Shown piece by piece: positions 1 to 8,818 of a stretch of 45,259 nucleotides of DNA. This DNA comes from JBCBWG01 sp036804185. GTDB taxonomy: Bacteria > Pseudomonadota > Alphaproteobacteria > Rhizobiales > Hyphomicrobiaceae. The notes beneath the pieces were generated by a model, which saw nothing but the letters and a program-made list of their open reading frames with translations, made no database searches and was not told where the DNA came from. The stretch covers positions 1 to 45,259 of the forward strand of contig JBHJOC010000069.1 of assembly GCA_050330095.1 (NCBI GenBank). Reading direction: 5' to 3'. The position numbers and the translations under genes are program-made. Within the stretch, counting starts at the first letter, position 1, and every line of letters starts with the position of its first letter.

Positions 1-115
1 AGTAACGGCGCGATGTCACAGTTCAGGCTGCCATTGGCGAACGGCAGCGCCGACCACGCGGCGCGACTGCCACTCAACAGCAAGCAGAGACAGTTGGATT
101 TCAGAGGCGTTCGGG

Positions 116-205
<90 letters not shown>

Positions 206-390
206 GGACCGCCGCGACCCTGGCGATGCAGGAGCGGAGCCGCGTGTTTAGCGCTTGCCCCAAGCGAGCGCAAGCAGGTGCCTGCGTCCGGCCATGCCCC
301 TTTTATCGAGGCTGAGATGCATTGGGCCGCAAGCGCAATCTGATCCAGTTTTGTGGGCCCGATTGAGTGTGCGGGTTTGGGCGGCGATCG

Positions 391-1194
391 TCACGCAAAC
401 CCATACAGCGCCCGCGGTGTGCCGGCAGCAATGGCTGCGATCGTCTCATCATCATCGAACCAGCTTGCAAGTTGATGCAGGCCCTCGCGGTAGTCACGTC
501 CTTCCTCGAACCGTGTCCATGGCCAGTCGCTTGCCCAAACCAGCCGGTCATGACCGAGGCAATCGAGCAGATAAGACGCGAGCGGCGCGATCGGCTGGCC
601 GCCGAGCCGATAGGGTGCCGACAGCTTCACGTAGAGCTGCCCGGTCTCACCATAGGCCAGCAGTTGCCGCCAGTCTGGATCATTGCTGCCAAGGCGCGCC
701 GCTGGGCGTCCGAAGTGGTCGACCACGAGGCGTGCGCCCGCCGCTTCGATGACCGGCATCAGCGCGAGCAGCGCGCCGGGCTCTTGCGCGTGCACCTGAA
801 CGTGGAGGCCGGCCTCAGTGACCCGCGCGACAAAGGCTGCGAACGCTTTCGATGCGACATTAGGGCTGTAGGCATGGGCGAGGTTGAGACGAACGCCCAC
901 GACACCTCTGACCCGGATGGCGGACAGCCTGTCCTGATCGACGTCCTCCGGCACCACCGCGACGCCGCGCAACCGATCAGGCCACGCCTCCAAGGCGTGT
1001 TCGAGCTCGGTTGTATCGGTTCCGAAAAAACTCGGCTGCACGATCACGGCGCCATCGACATCGTGGGCGTCGAGAAGTGCGATCAGCTGCTCGAAGGGCG
1101 CGTCTCGCGACGGCATGTAGCTGAGATCCGCGGTGAATCGGGCCCCCGGGCGCCAGGCGTGGACGTGACAATCGAAGCACCGTGAAGGATGCAT
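391..1194 (-). CDS. Amidohydrolase-2 family metal-dependent hydrolase
   Basis: A 267-residue TIM-barrel hydrolase of the amidohydrolase-2 superfamily (the group of 2-pyrone-4,6-dicarboxylate lactonase, L-fuconolactonase and related lactone or decarboxylase enzymes). Metal- and active-site positions are visible: H10-x-H12 in DCHVHAW, H135 in VQVHAQE, H160 in VVDHFGRP and D223 in WASDWPW. Such enzymes are cytosolic and hydrolyse ring lactones or decarboxylate aromatic or sugar-derived acids; the substrate cannot be read from sequence. The start is set at the ATG at 1194, because the barrel begins six residues later and the 60 in-frame residues upstream look non-coding. It points the same way as the emrA-like gene to its right but is separated from it by 186 bp, so co-transcription is uncertain. 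Confidence 0.85.
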   Translation of the reverse strand: MHPSRCFDCHVHAWRPGARFTADLSYMPSRDAPFEQLIALLDAHDVDGAVIVQPSFFGTDTTELEHALEAWPDRLRGVAVVPEDVDQDRLSAIRVRGVVGVRLNLAHAYSPNVASKAFAAFVARVTEAGLHVQVHAQEPGALLALMPVIEAAGARLVVDHFGRPAARLGSNDPDWRQLLAYGETGQLYVKLSAPYRLGGQPIAPLASYLLDCLGHDRLVWASDWPWTRFEEGRDYREGLHQLASWFDDDETIAAIAAGTPRALYGFA

Positions 1195-1380
1195 GTTGCA
1201 GCACCACCCCCTCTGAGATCGCAAGGCTCTGTTTAACACCACGATCGGCGATCGCTTCTGCCGCCCTCTCGGATCGTGCAGGGGTCGCGCGCGGCGATCA
1301 AGCGACGCCTCGCTCGGCAACGGCCCGACGTGGGTCGGGGTCCTGAGCCATCGTGCAACACGGCCGCCACCCACGGTCTT

Positions 1381-2544
1381 TCAGTTCGAAGGCGATACGG
1401 CGCCGGCTTCTGCCTTGGCAGCCAAGGGCCCCGACAGCCCGAAGCTCTCGAGCAGTTGTGCAATCGACCGCTGCCGTTCCGTGTCGACGCTTACGGTCGC
1501 GGTCATACCGGCCCGCATCGGGTGTGTTGCGCCGGGCCCGGAGACGATCCTGATCTTGACCGGCAGGCGCTGGACGACCTTGACCCAGTTCCCAGATGCG
1601 TTCTGCGGCGGCAGCAATGCGAACTCCGCACCGGTCGCCGGACTGATGCTCTCGACGACGCCCTGCCAGGCCGCGTCGGGATAAATGTCGAGGCGCAGCG
1701 TCGCAGTCATGCCCGGCCGGACGTGCGTCAGCTCCGTTTCCTTGAAGTTCGCTTCCAGCCACGGCGTATCGGTTGAGACAAGCGACAACAGCGGCCTCGC
1801 TGCTTCGACGTGCTCGCCAGGCTGCAACTTGAGGTTGACGATCTGCCCATCGATCGGTGCTGTCAGGGTTGTCCGCTCGAGATCGAGTTTGGCCTCGGCC
1901 AGTTCAGCCAAGTGCTGACGCACGAGCGGATGCTCGTCGATGCTCAGGTCGGGGTCGCCGCCAATCGTTGTCAGCATGCGATGCACCTTACTGGTGACAA
2001 CGAGAATCCTGTCTCGACCCCGCCGCAACTCCTCTTCAGCGTCTTCAAGGCGCGTCGAGGCGACGATGCCGCGGCTCGCCAGCGTCGATTGCCGCCCCAT
2101 TTGGGATTCAAGGTAATCGAGCCGCCCCTTCGCCTCGGCGAGCTCCGTGTTTGCCTCACGCCATGCCGCAATACGCGCTGCGATCTCCTGGCGCGCAGCA
2201 TCCACCTCGGCTTCGGCTTTCGCGACGCGCGTCTCGAATTCGGCTGTTTCGAGCTCGATCAATGGGTCACCGGTGCGCACCAGCGCGTGGTCGCGCACGT
2301 GAATGACCCTGATTCTGCCTCCGACCTGAGCCGACACTCTGGCAATGTGGGTTTTGACATAAGCGTTTTCGGTCGACACGAAGCGCCCGCCGGTCAGCCA
2401 GAACGCGACACCGCCAGCAATGGAGACCGCTGGGACGACAAACAGCAGCACGAAGCGCAGCAAAACGTGCCGCCTTGAGGCCTGCGGCGCACGAGTTCCA
2501 GCGGGCTCGTCAGCGCTTTTCGATTTTTCGGTCTCGGTACTCAT
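1381..2544 (-). CDS. HlyD/EmrA-type membrane fusion protein of a multidrug efflux pump
   Basis: A 387-residue periplasmic adaptor. After a short cytoplasmic tail there is one membrane helix (about residues 27-51), then a biotinyl-lipoyl-like segment (SAQVGGRI, near 71-78), a long charged coiled coil (about 105-195) and beta-barrel domains containing the typical LKLQPGEHV and VKVVQRLPV(K)I motifs. The family links an inner-membrane MFS pump to an outer-membrane channel. The likely partner is the DHA2-type pump at 3715-5241, which is transcribed the opposite way; in classical emrAB operons the two genes are adjacent and co-directional. It lies 101 bp downstream of the MarR gene on the same strand, so the two probably form a regulator-adaptor operon. 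The ATG at 2544 has no strong ribosome-binding site. Confidence 0.9.
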   Translation of the reverse strand: MSTETEKSKSADEPAGTRAPQASRRHVLLRFVLLFVVPAVSIAGGVAFWLTGGRFVSTENAYVKTHIARVSAQVGGRIRVIHVRDHALVRTGDPLIELETAEFETRVAKAEAEVDAARQEIAARIAAWREANTELAEAKGRLDYLESQMGRQSTLASRGIVASTRLEDAEEELRRGRDRILVVTSKVHRMLTTIGGDPDLSIDEHPLVRQHLAELAEAKLDLERTTLTAPIDGQIVNLKLQPGEHVEAARPLLSLVSTDTPWLEANFKETELTHVRPGMTATLRLDIYPDAAWQGVVESISPATGAEFALLPPQNASGNWVKVVQRLPVKIRIVSGPGATHPMRAGMTATVSVDTERQRSIAQLLESFGLSGPLAAKAEAGAVSPSN

Positions 2545-2645
2545 GCCACTCGATCACTTTTCGTCGTGACTGGTTGTTGAGGGTCCTGCCTGGCTCGCGC
2601 CGACGCCGCGACATCCGGGTGCGGCCGCTGTTCACCACGCGCGGC

Positions 2646-3194
2646 TCAGGTCGAAATCGCGGCGCGCTGCTGACCCACCGGCCGTGGTCCTCGCGCGCGG
2701 CGCTCATGGTCGGCGCGCTTTGCAAGATTGTCCCAGTCCGGCGCGCCTCGTTCGTCGTTGGACGCGATCGACAACAAGCGCGCACGCACTTTGCCTGCCA
2801 GAACGTCGAACGCAGCCCGTTCCCGCTCCGAAAGGTCGAGCAGCGCATCATCTACGGTCGCCTCGGCAACCGGCCAGATGAGATCGTGGAGGCGCTCAGC
2901 TTCAGCAGTCAGATGCAGACGATTGATCCGCCGATCTGCAGGATCGGCACGCCGTTGGAGCCAGCCTTTGGCTTCCATCCGGTCAATCAGCCGGCCCGCA
3001 GATGCTTTTTCGATTTCGAGGATGTCGGCAACTTCCGACTGGCTGAGGCCTGGCCGCGCATGAAGCCGCGCGATGACGACCCATTGCGCGCGCGTGATGC
3101 CAAGATCGCGCACGCGGCGCTCGAACACGGTCCGCAGAAGTCGCGCGATGTCGGTCATAGCGTAGCCGATGAAGTCTACCGCGTTGTCGGTCAT
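2646..3194 (-). CDS. MarR-family transcriptional regulator
   Basis: A 182-residue winged-helix regulator. The helix-turn-helix spans about residues 35-75 (ITRAQWVVIARL, then LSQSEVADILEIEKASAGRLIDRM), and the wing carries the family signature RADPADRRINRLHLT (about 82-96). MarR proteins bind palindromic operators as dimers and are released by aromatic or phenolic ligands. The ATG at 3194 is chosen because the domain begins directly after it; the 56 in-frame residues upstream are arginine-rich and lack family likeness. The gene faces away from the pump gene at 3715 and precedes the adaptor gene, so it probably represses both and itself through the repeats at 3521-3577. Confidence 0.9.
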   Translation of the reverse strand: MTDNAVDFIGYAMTDIARLLRTVFERRVRDLGITRAQWVVIARLHARPGLSQSEVADILEIEKASAGRLIDRMEAKGWLQRRADPADRRINRLHLTAEAERLHDLIWPVAEATVDDALLDLSERERAAFDVLAGKVRARLLSIASNDERGAPDWDNLAKRADHERRARGPRPVGQQRAAIST

Positions 3195-3420
3195 TCCTGT
3201 TGTTCGGTCATTGGACCGGTCTCCTGGTGTCCTGATCGCGACATGCGTTGCCTTCTGCGGCGGGCGTTGAGCGGCTCTCGCGATCTCATCGGCATGAGCA
3301 AAATCAATGCAGTCGTGTCCGTCAGACCGAGACGTCCGCCGCAGTCCCTCGCCACACGTCACGCGGTGGGCTGCTCAGTCATCACACCCGTGGCCCGGCG
3401 CGCCTAAGTCGTCAGCGGTT

Positions 3421-3460
3421 GTTGCGACCCATCGATTTTGGCGCGACATGAGGCCACTCG
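3421..3460 (-). repeat. Family D repeat, truncated copy (D1)
   Basis: Read on the minus strand this matches one arm of the complete palindrome at 31581-31658. Both contain GCGAGTGGCC, then a TCATGTCGC core, then CCAAAATCGAT, with one or two base differences. Only half of the palindrome remains here. It lies in the intergenic region upstream of the MarR gene. Confidence 0.7.
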
Positions 3461-3520
3461 CCGCTTCTCGCTGCTTCGCTGTCATCGCAACGGTGCGCGA
3501 ACCGCACCTGTTCTTAATGA

Positions 3521-3577
3521 TAACCTAGGTTACTATTGCAACGGTTACTATCGTCAAGGCAAATGTATTCGAGGTTA
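3521..3577. promoter_or_regulatory. Operator-like repeats between the divergent MarR and efflux-pump genes
   Basis: The stretch from 3195 to 3714 has no gene. Inside it is a perfect 12-bp palindrome TAACCTAGGTTA (3521-3532). The sequence GGTTACTAT occurs at 3528-3536 and again at 3543-3551, a 15-bp direct repeat, and GGTTAC recurs at 3572-3577. This area is visibly AT-richer than its surroundings. Palindrome plus repeated half-sites between a MarR gene and its likely target suggests the operator and overlapping promoters. Which half-sites the protein binds is inference. Confidence 0.55.
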
Positions 3578-3714
3578 CCACTTCTCAAGTCGTCCCATGC
3601 CCATGGTTGCAGGGGCCGCGAACTGGTCGCAGCGTCGCGCGGAGGGCCACCGGGCAGCGCTTGACGAACGCCGACATCAGGACCGCTGTAGGCCAAGACA
3701 AGGATTGATCGGGC

Positions 3715-5241
3715 GTGAGTTCCACAGCCGTGACCGCGACCGAGCCTGAGGTCAGCTTCAGCCAGAGGCTGGTCATCCTGTTGTTCGTGATGCTGGGCAC
3801 GACGATCTACACTGCCTCGATCCTGATCTCGTCGACGCTGCTGCCAAAAATGCAGGGCGCTCTCGCAGCAACGGCCGACGAAATTTCGTGGACGATGACG
3901 TTCAACATCGTAGCGACGGCGGTGGTCACGCCAATGACCGGCTGGCTTTCCGATCGCTTCGGCCGCCGCAACACCATGTTCTGGTGCTCGGTGGTGTTTG
4001 CCGTCTCGACCTTCTTCTGCGGTCTTTCAACAACGCTGGAAGAGCTCATCTTTTGGCGCGTCGTCCAGGGCGCGGCCGGCGCTCCGCTCGTGCCGCTCGG
4101 TCAGACGATCCTGCTCGACGTCTACCCTCGTCGCCAACACAATACGATCATTGCGGTCTACGGCATGGCCAACATGATCGGTCCTGTCCTTGGGCCGACG
4201 CTCGGCGGCGAAATCTCCGAGGCCTACGGCTGGCGCTGGGGCTTTTGGATGATCGTACCCGTTGCCGTCATCACGGCGGCCGGCTGGTACGTGATCCTGG
4301 GTCGCGACACGCCTGAAGGTCGGGCCAGGCTCGATTGGGCAGGATTTCTTTCGCTCTCGATCGCAATCGCCGGCGCACAGCTCGTCATGTCTCGAGGTCA
4401 GCGCCTCGACTGGTTCGATTCGCCCGAGATCATCGTTGCAACGTTCGTATCGGCGCTCGCGCTCTACATCTTCATTTCCCATTGCGTCACGGCGGAGCGG
4501 CCGTTCATCAGGCTCTATCTCCTGCGCGACCGGAACTACGCGATCGGCCTTGTGCTGGTGCTGCTGTTCGGCATGCTGAACTTCGCACCGATCGTGCTTC
4601 TGCCGGCGCTATTGCAACAACAAGCCGATTATCCCGACACGACCATCGGAATGCTGATCGGGTGGCGCGGGATCGGATCTGCGATCGGATTTTTCGTCGC
4701 CATGCTGGTCGGGCGCTTCGACCCACGAGCCGTCATGCTGGTTGCGTGCATCGCACAGACCGTGTCTGGCGTCTGGCTCGTCGGGTTCTCGCTCGACATC
4801 AACCAGGGTTGGTTGGCGCTCACACTTACTCTGCAGGGGTTCGCGGTCGGACTGCTGTGGGTGCCGATGACTGTCGTCACGTTCTGGACTTTGGATGCCA
4901 AGTATCGCGCAGAGGCGATGTCGATGTTCCACCTTCTGCGGAACTTCGGATCGAGCCTGTTTATTTCGATTGCCGTTGCCGAAATCGTCCGCGCGACGGG
5001 TGCGAACTATGCCCGCCTGACGGAGTTCGCCTCGCCATTCCATCGGCCCTGGGAGTTGCCTTGGGCCGCCGGAGCCTGGTCGCTCGAAACGGCCCAGCAG
5101 GCGGCCCAATTCGGGCGGGAAATCACCCGCCAGGCAACGCTCATCGGGCACACGAACGCATTCGTTCTGTTCACGATCGTATCGGCTGCGATGATCCCAC
5201 TGATTTTTCTCGCAAGACTGCCCAAACAACAGGGCAAATGA
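3715..5241 (+). CDS. DHA2-family (EmrB-type) multidrug MFS transporter
   Basis: A 508-residue inner-membrane protein with the 14-helix pattern of the DHA2 drug:proton antiporters. MFS motif A is at about 76-85 (GWLSDRFGRR), and the antiporter motif C is at about 156-165 (GPVLGPTLGG). A periplasmic loop near the C-terminus is followed by a last helix (LFTIVSAAMIPLIFLARL). The start is the GTG at 3715, preceded by AAGGA at suitable distance. It presumably works with the EmrA-type adaptor encoded at 1381-2544, forming a tripartite pump with an outer-membrane channel encoded elsewhere. Expression is likely controlled by the adjacent MarR protein. The drug spectrum cannot be predicted. Confidence 0.93.
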   Translation: MSSTAVTATEPEVSFSQRLVILLFVMLGTTIYTASILISSTLLPKMQGALAATADEISWTMTFNIVATAVVTPMTGWLSDRFGRRNTMFWCSVVFAVSTFFCGLSTTLEELIFWRVVQGAAGAPLVPLGQTILLDVYPRRQHNTIIAVYGMANMIGPVLGPTLGGEISEAYGWRWGFWMIVPVAVITAAGWYVILGRDTPEGRARLDWAGFLSLSIAIAGAQLVMSRGQRLDWFDSPEIIVATFVSALALYIFISHCVTAERPFIRLYLLRDRNYAIGLVLVLLFGMLNFAPIVLLPALLQQQADYPDTTIGMLIGWRGIGSAIGFFVAMLVGRFDPRAVMLVACIAQTVSGVWLVGFSLDINQGWLALTLTLQGFAVGLLWVPMTVVTFWTLDAKYRAEAMSMFHLLRNFGSSLFISIAVAEIVRATGANYARLTEFASPFHRPWELPWAAGAWSLETAQQAAQFGREITRQATLIGHTNAFVLFTIVSAAMIPLIFLARLPKQQGK

Positions 5242-5548
5242 TGCAGCTGAGGACCCTTCGCGCGGCGGACTTGCGGCTGCCTATTCGGCTTCGTGCGTGG
5301 TGGCGCTGGCAAGCTTGTGCCCGTTGTGCCGGCGGCGGGGTCGAACTGGTCCTTGATCCAGAAGACCATCTCTCTGGTCCCCTTGTCTCTGCTGGGTCTC
5401 GGCTTCCGCAATAAGCTGAAGTTGCGCCGTTGAGGGGCGGCGGTTGGTGCCGTGCCGCGTTGGCGACGCCGGATATTTCTTCGCTCACGAGCCGCGGCCT
5501 CGGGCGAGATTTCACCTCAGTTCGATTGGCACCACCGTCTGGCGAGCA
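5242..5548. other. Intergenic region between convergent efflux-pump and amtB genes
   Basis: There is no gene I can support here. A leftward open frame entering from 5369-5411 has a fair GGGGA site but runs antisense into the pump gene and has no recognisable domain. The only structured element is the terminator that follows at 5549-5578. Confidence 0.5.
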
Positions 5549-5578
5549 CAAAAAAACCCGGCTCCATCGAGCCGGGTT
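5549..5578 (-). terminator. Rho-independent terminator of glnK-amtB
   Basis: A perfect 10-bp stem AACCCGGCTC / GAGCCGGGTT (5555-5564 with 5569-5578) has a 4-nt loop. Read on the minus strand it is followed by a run of seven T. It lies 140 bp beyond the amtB stop codon, in the right orientation for the leftward glnK-amtB transcript. Confidence 0.9.
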
Positions 5579-5718
5579 GAGTTTCGGGTGCGTGCCGCGG
5601 GAAGAAGACGGTCGCGCACCCACTTGGCCGGAGGAGGCCGAAGTCTGGAGCCGATCGGGAGATCAGCCCGATCCCGCCGCGATGTCCGGCCGCGGCGAGC
5701 AAGTGTGTGATGCCTGTC

Positions 5719-7101
5719 TCACATGCGCTGTGAGCCGGCACCGAACTCGGGATAGGCCTCGATACCAATCTCGGCTTTGTCGAGACCCTCGTATTCTTGC
5801 TCCTCGGTTGGCCGCAAACCAATGGTTGCAGCGAGGATCATCCAGAGAACCAAGCTTGCAGCCGAGACGAAGATGCCGACGGCAACCACGCCGATGGCTT
5901 GGGTCACGAAGCTTGCGTCTGTGTTCGTCCAAGCAACGATGATCGTGCCCCAGATGCCAGCGAAGAGGTGGACCGGGATCGCGCCAACAACATCGTCGAT
6001 CTTGAGCTTGTCCAGCATCGGAACCGTGAAGACCACGATCAGTCCGCCGACCGCGCCGATCACAACCGCTTGCCAGATTTGCGGCGTCAAAGGTTCAGCG
6101 GTGATGGCGACGAGACCCGCGAGCGCGCCGTTGAGCGCCATCGTGAGATCGACCTTGCCGTAGAACAGCTGGTTCAAGACCATCGCGGTGACAACACCAG
6201 CAGCAGCGGCGAGGTTGGTGTTGACGAAGATCCGAGACACGGCAGAGGAATCTTCGATCGTGCCAAGCGCAAGCTGTGAACCGCCGTTGAAGCCAAACCA
6301 GCCGAGCCAGAGGATGAACGTCCCGAGCGTGGCAAGCGCCATGTTCGAGCCTGGCATCGCATTGACGGCACCGTTGGGACCGTATTTCCCGCGCCGCGCA
6401 CCAAGGATGATTGCCCCGACGAGAGCTGCCCAGCCGCCCGTCGAGTGAACGAGCGTCGAACCTGCGAAGTCGGAGAAGCCCATCTGGTTGAGCCAGCCCT
6501 CACCCCACTGCCAGGACACGACCACCGGATACATCACACCGGTCAGCACGACGACGAACAGCAGGAACGGCCAGAGTTTGATCCGCTCCGCGACGGTGCC
6601 CGAAACGATGGACGCAGCCGTTGCGCAGAACACCATCTGGAAGAACCAGTCAGAGCCCGTCGAGTACGCATTCTCGGTATCGCCCGCTGGATCAGGCATC
6701 GATACCGGACTTGGATTGCCGAAGTAGCCATCGATCAACCAGGCCTCGCCGGGGTAAGCGATGTTGTAGCCAACGATCCAGAACATCAGGCCGGCGATCG
6801 AATACAGTGCGATGTTCTTGGTGCACTGCATGGCGACGTTTTTCGTGCGCACCATCCCGGCTTCGAGCATGGCAAAGCCAGCGGCCATCCACATCACAAG
6901 GAAGCCGCCGAGCAGGAACAGTACGGTATTGAAAACGTACTGATATTCCTTCTGCAGTTTTTCGAGCGCTTCGGCGGTCACCGCGGCCGTCTCGGCGGGG
7001 GTGGTTGCATCCTGAGCGAGCGCTCCGGTCGTCAGCGCGAAGGTCGTGAGCGCGGCGAACGCACCCCACCCCAGCATCGTTGTCGGTTTCATCGACGTCA
7101 C
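5719..7101 (-). CDS. amtB: Ammonium transporter AmtB
   Basis: A 460-residue Amt/Rh-family channel for ammonium/ammonia in the inner membrane. It has an N-terminal signal sequence (hydrophobic stretch ending in TTGALAQDA), then a short linker and 11 transmembrane helices. The two pore histidines are visible in STLVHSTGGWAALVGA and GAIPVHLFAGIWGT. The start is placed at the GTG at 7101, because GGAGGG lies eight bases before it; the ATG at 7092, three codons inside, is too far from that site and is the alternative. It follows glnK by 19 bp on the same strand, the usual glnK-amtB pair, in which GlnK plugs the channel when nitrogen is plentiful. Confidence 0.96.
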   Translation of the reverse strand: MTSMKPTTMLGWGAFAALTTFALTTGALAQDATTPAETAAVTAEALEKLQKEYQYVFNTVLFLLGGFLVMWMAAGFAMLEAGMVRTKNVAMQCTKNIALYSIAGLMFWIVGYNIAYPGEAWLIDGYFGNPSPVSMPDPAGDTENAYSTGSDWFFQMVFCATAASIVSGTVAERIKLWPFLLFVVVLTGVMYPVVVSWQWGEGWLNQMGFSDFAGSTLVHSTGGWAALVGAIILGARRGKYGPNGAVNAMPGSNMALATLGTFILWLGWFGFNGGSQLALGTIEDSSAVSRIFVNTNLAAAAGVVTAMVLNQLFYGKVDLTMALNGALAGLVAITAEPLTPQIWQAVVIGAVGGLIVVFTVPMLDKLKIDDVVGAIPVHLFAGIWGTIIVAWTNTDASFVTQAIGVVAVGIFVSAASLVLWMILAATIGLRPTEEQEYEGLDKAEIGIEAYPEFGAGSQRM

Positions 7102-7120
7102 GTTGGAGTCCCTCCTCGAA

Positions 7121-7459
7121 TTAGAGCGCCGCAGCATCGGTTTCGCCAGTCCGGATCCGGACCGTGCTCTCGATGCTTGAAACAAAGATTTTCCCGTCGC
7201 CGATCTGACCCGTCTTGGCAGCCTTCGCGATCGCGTCGACGGCTTTTTCGGCCACCCCCGTCTCGACGACGACCTCGATTTTCAGCTTGGGAAGAAAGCT
7301 CACGGCATATTCGGCGCCGCGATAGATTTCCGTATGGCCCTTCTGGCGGCCGTACCCCTTGACCTCAGTGACCGTCATCCCCTCGACGCCGAGCTCAGTC
7401 AGCGACTGACGGACCTCCTCGAGCTTGAACGGCTTGATGATCGCGGTGACGAGCTTCAT
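7121..7459 (-). CDS. glnK: Nitrogen regulatory PII protein GlnK
   Basis: A 112-residue PII signal-transduction protein, normal in length. It starts MKLVTAIIKPFKLEEVR and carries the T-loop GYGRQKGHTEIYRGAEY, with the uridylylated tyrosine exactly at residue 51. The C-terminal signature GKIFVSSIESTVRIRTGE is intact. PII proteins sense ATP/ADP and 2-oxoglutarate, and GlnK docks on AmtB. The ATG at 7459 has AAGGGG at good distance; in-frame residues upstream of it are rejected. The gene is first in the operon with amtB and sits behind a sigma-54-type promoter. Confidence 0.97.
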   Translation of the reverse strand: MKLVTAIIKPFKLEEVRQSLTELGVEGMTVTEVKGYGRQKGHTEIYRGAEYAVSFLPKLKIEVVVETGVAEKAVDAIAKAAKTGQIGDGKIFVSSIESTVRIRTGETDAAAL

Positions 7460-7555
7460 GCACACACCCCTTCTGTTGGCTCGGATACGCATGACGAGGC
7501 AGGACCAGGACCAAGCTGGCACCGCCGCTGGCGAACCCCTACGAACGGTGGGGTA

Positions 7556-7572
7556 ATCAAGGGGCGTGCCAA
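7556..7572 (-). promoter_or_regulatory. Sigma-54 (-24/-12) promoter of glnK-amtB
   Basis: The minus strand reads TTGGCACGCCCCTTGAT, which fits the RpoN consensus TGGCACG-N4-TTGC except that the -12 GC is GA. The spacing between the GG and the G of the -12 element is correct. It lies about 97 bp upstream of the glnK start codon, giving a leader of roughly 85 nt. Confidence 0.75.
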
Positions 7573-7687
7573 CTCATGAACAAGAAGTTACCGCGTTGAA
7601 ATAGAATAATTTATTTAATTTGCCGCTTAAAACTTGTTCTTCGCCATGCGGTCGTCTGAGGCGGCAATTTAGGCAGAATTGCGATTT

Positions 7688-7704
7688 TGCCTACAAAATA
7701 GGCA
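7688..7704. promoter_or_regulatory. Probable NtrC upstream activator site
   Basis: A 17-bp dyad TGCCTACAAAATAGGCA has 6-bp perfect arms and the TGC-N11-GCA frame of known NtrC enhancer sites. It is about 116-135 bp upstream of the -24 element, a normal distance for an enhancer of a sigma-54 promoter. A half-site TTTAGGCA lies just next to it at 7668-7675. The binding protein is inferred from context. The rest of 7460-7786 holds no gene. Confidence 0.55.
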
Positions 7705-7786
7705 CGCACACCAGCGGTCGCGGGTGTCCGCGATGGCCCCGGGGTTGGCCGGGCCCGTGCTTCGCCTGGAATGGCGGTCCAGGATA

Positions 7787-8704
7787 TCAGGTCACCTTGA
7801 AGTCGGTCGCTCTGAGGCGCATCAGCCCCTCTTGCGTGGTCGACGCAACGAGCTTGCCGTCGCGCGTGAACACGCTGCCGCGGCAAAACCCGCGCGACCC
7901 TTGCGCTGACGGGCTGTCCTGCACGTAGAGCAGCCAGTCATCCATCCGAAACGGCCGGTGCAGCCACATCGCGTGATCGAGGCTTGCGAGCTGGATATCC
8001 GTGTCGAACAACATCTTGCCGTGTGCGATCAGCGCCGTATCGAGCAGCGTAAAATCCGAGGCGTAGGCAAGCGCGCATTGATGGAGCTTCGGATCGTCCG
8101 GCATTGGACCGTTCGCTCGCATCCAAACGCATTGTTGCGGACGGGCGGGGCTTCGATCCCGATAGCGGGTCAGATCGATCGGCCGCATTTCGATCGGCCG
8201 CTGCCGCTTCATGTAGCTCTGCATGTTGTCCGGCAAGGTCGCGGCGAGTTCGGAGAGCAGGGCAAGCTCGCTTGGAACGTCCTCGGGCGGGGGAACGAGT
8301 GGCATGTCCGCCTGATGGTCGAACCCGATCTCCGATTTATGGAACGACGCACTCATCGTAAAGATCGGCCGGCCGTGCTGGATCGCCCGCACGCGACGTG
8401 TCGTGAAGCTGCCACCGTCGCGGATGCGCTCAACCTCATAGATGATCGGCACGCGAGGATCGCCGCCGAGCAGGAAGTAGGCATGCATCGAGTGCACCGG
8501 ACGGTCATCTGCGACCGTTCGCAGCGCGGCCACCAGCGCCTGCCCCAGCACCTGGCCACCGTAAACACGCTGCCAACCTGTCGCATGGCTTTGCCCGCGA
8601 AACAGGTTTTCTTCCAATGGCTCAAGGTCAAGAAGCTCGATCAAAGCTGAGAGAGCACCGTCAGACCCGCCGAGTGACGGGTGGGGGGCGTCGCTTTTGG
8701 GCAT
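7787..8704 (-). CDS. tesB: Acyl-CoA thioesterase II
   Basis: A 305-residue double-hotdog thioesterase, about 20 residues longer than typical TesB at the N-terminus. Characteristic segments are NLFRGQSHATGWQRVYGGQVLGQAL, VHSMHAYFLLGGDP, DGGSFTTRRV and, in the second half, LDHAMWLHRPFRMDDWLLY followed by QGSRGFCRGSVF. The catalytic Asp/Thr/Gln set of this family falls in these blocks. The enzyme hydrolyses medium- and long-chain acyl-CoA to free acid and CoA in the cytosol. Its 5' end lies about 115 bp from the divergently transcribed monooxygenase gene, so both promoters share that short region. Confidence 0.94.
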   Translation of the reverse strand: MPKSDAPHPSLGGSDGALSALIELLDLEPLEENLFRGQSHATGWQRVYGGQVLGQALVAALRTVADDRPVHSMHAYFLLGGDPRVPIIYEVERIRDGGSFTTRRVRAIQHGRPIFTMSASFHKSEIGFDHQADMPLVPPPEDVPSELALLSELAATLPDNMQSYMKRQRPIEMRPIDLTRYRDRSPARPQQCVWMRANGPMPDDPKLHQCALAYASDFTLLDTALIAHGKMLFDTDIQLASLDHAMWLHRPFRMDDWLLYVQDSPSAQGSRGFCRGSVFTRDGKLVASTTQEGLMRLRATDFKVT

Positions 8705-8818
8705 CCGTCAGCACTCCCTTTGCACTCCGGTTGCCCGGCAGGATCGCTGATGCGACAGTTCGAGCCGGGAAACCCCAATCACGCCAGCATACGAAGTGTC
8801 GATGGGTCAACGGTCGAG

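Noticed and set aside
5007..5411. A leftward frame in the gap after the efflux-pump gene
   Set aside because: It begins with TTG or an inner ATG, runs far antisense into a certain gene and shows no domain.
8681..8818. Upstream extension of the UbiH-type gene to 8681
   Set aside because: It would overlap the divergent tesB start and lies far from the FAD motif; later ATGs are more likely.
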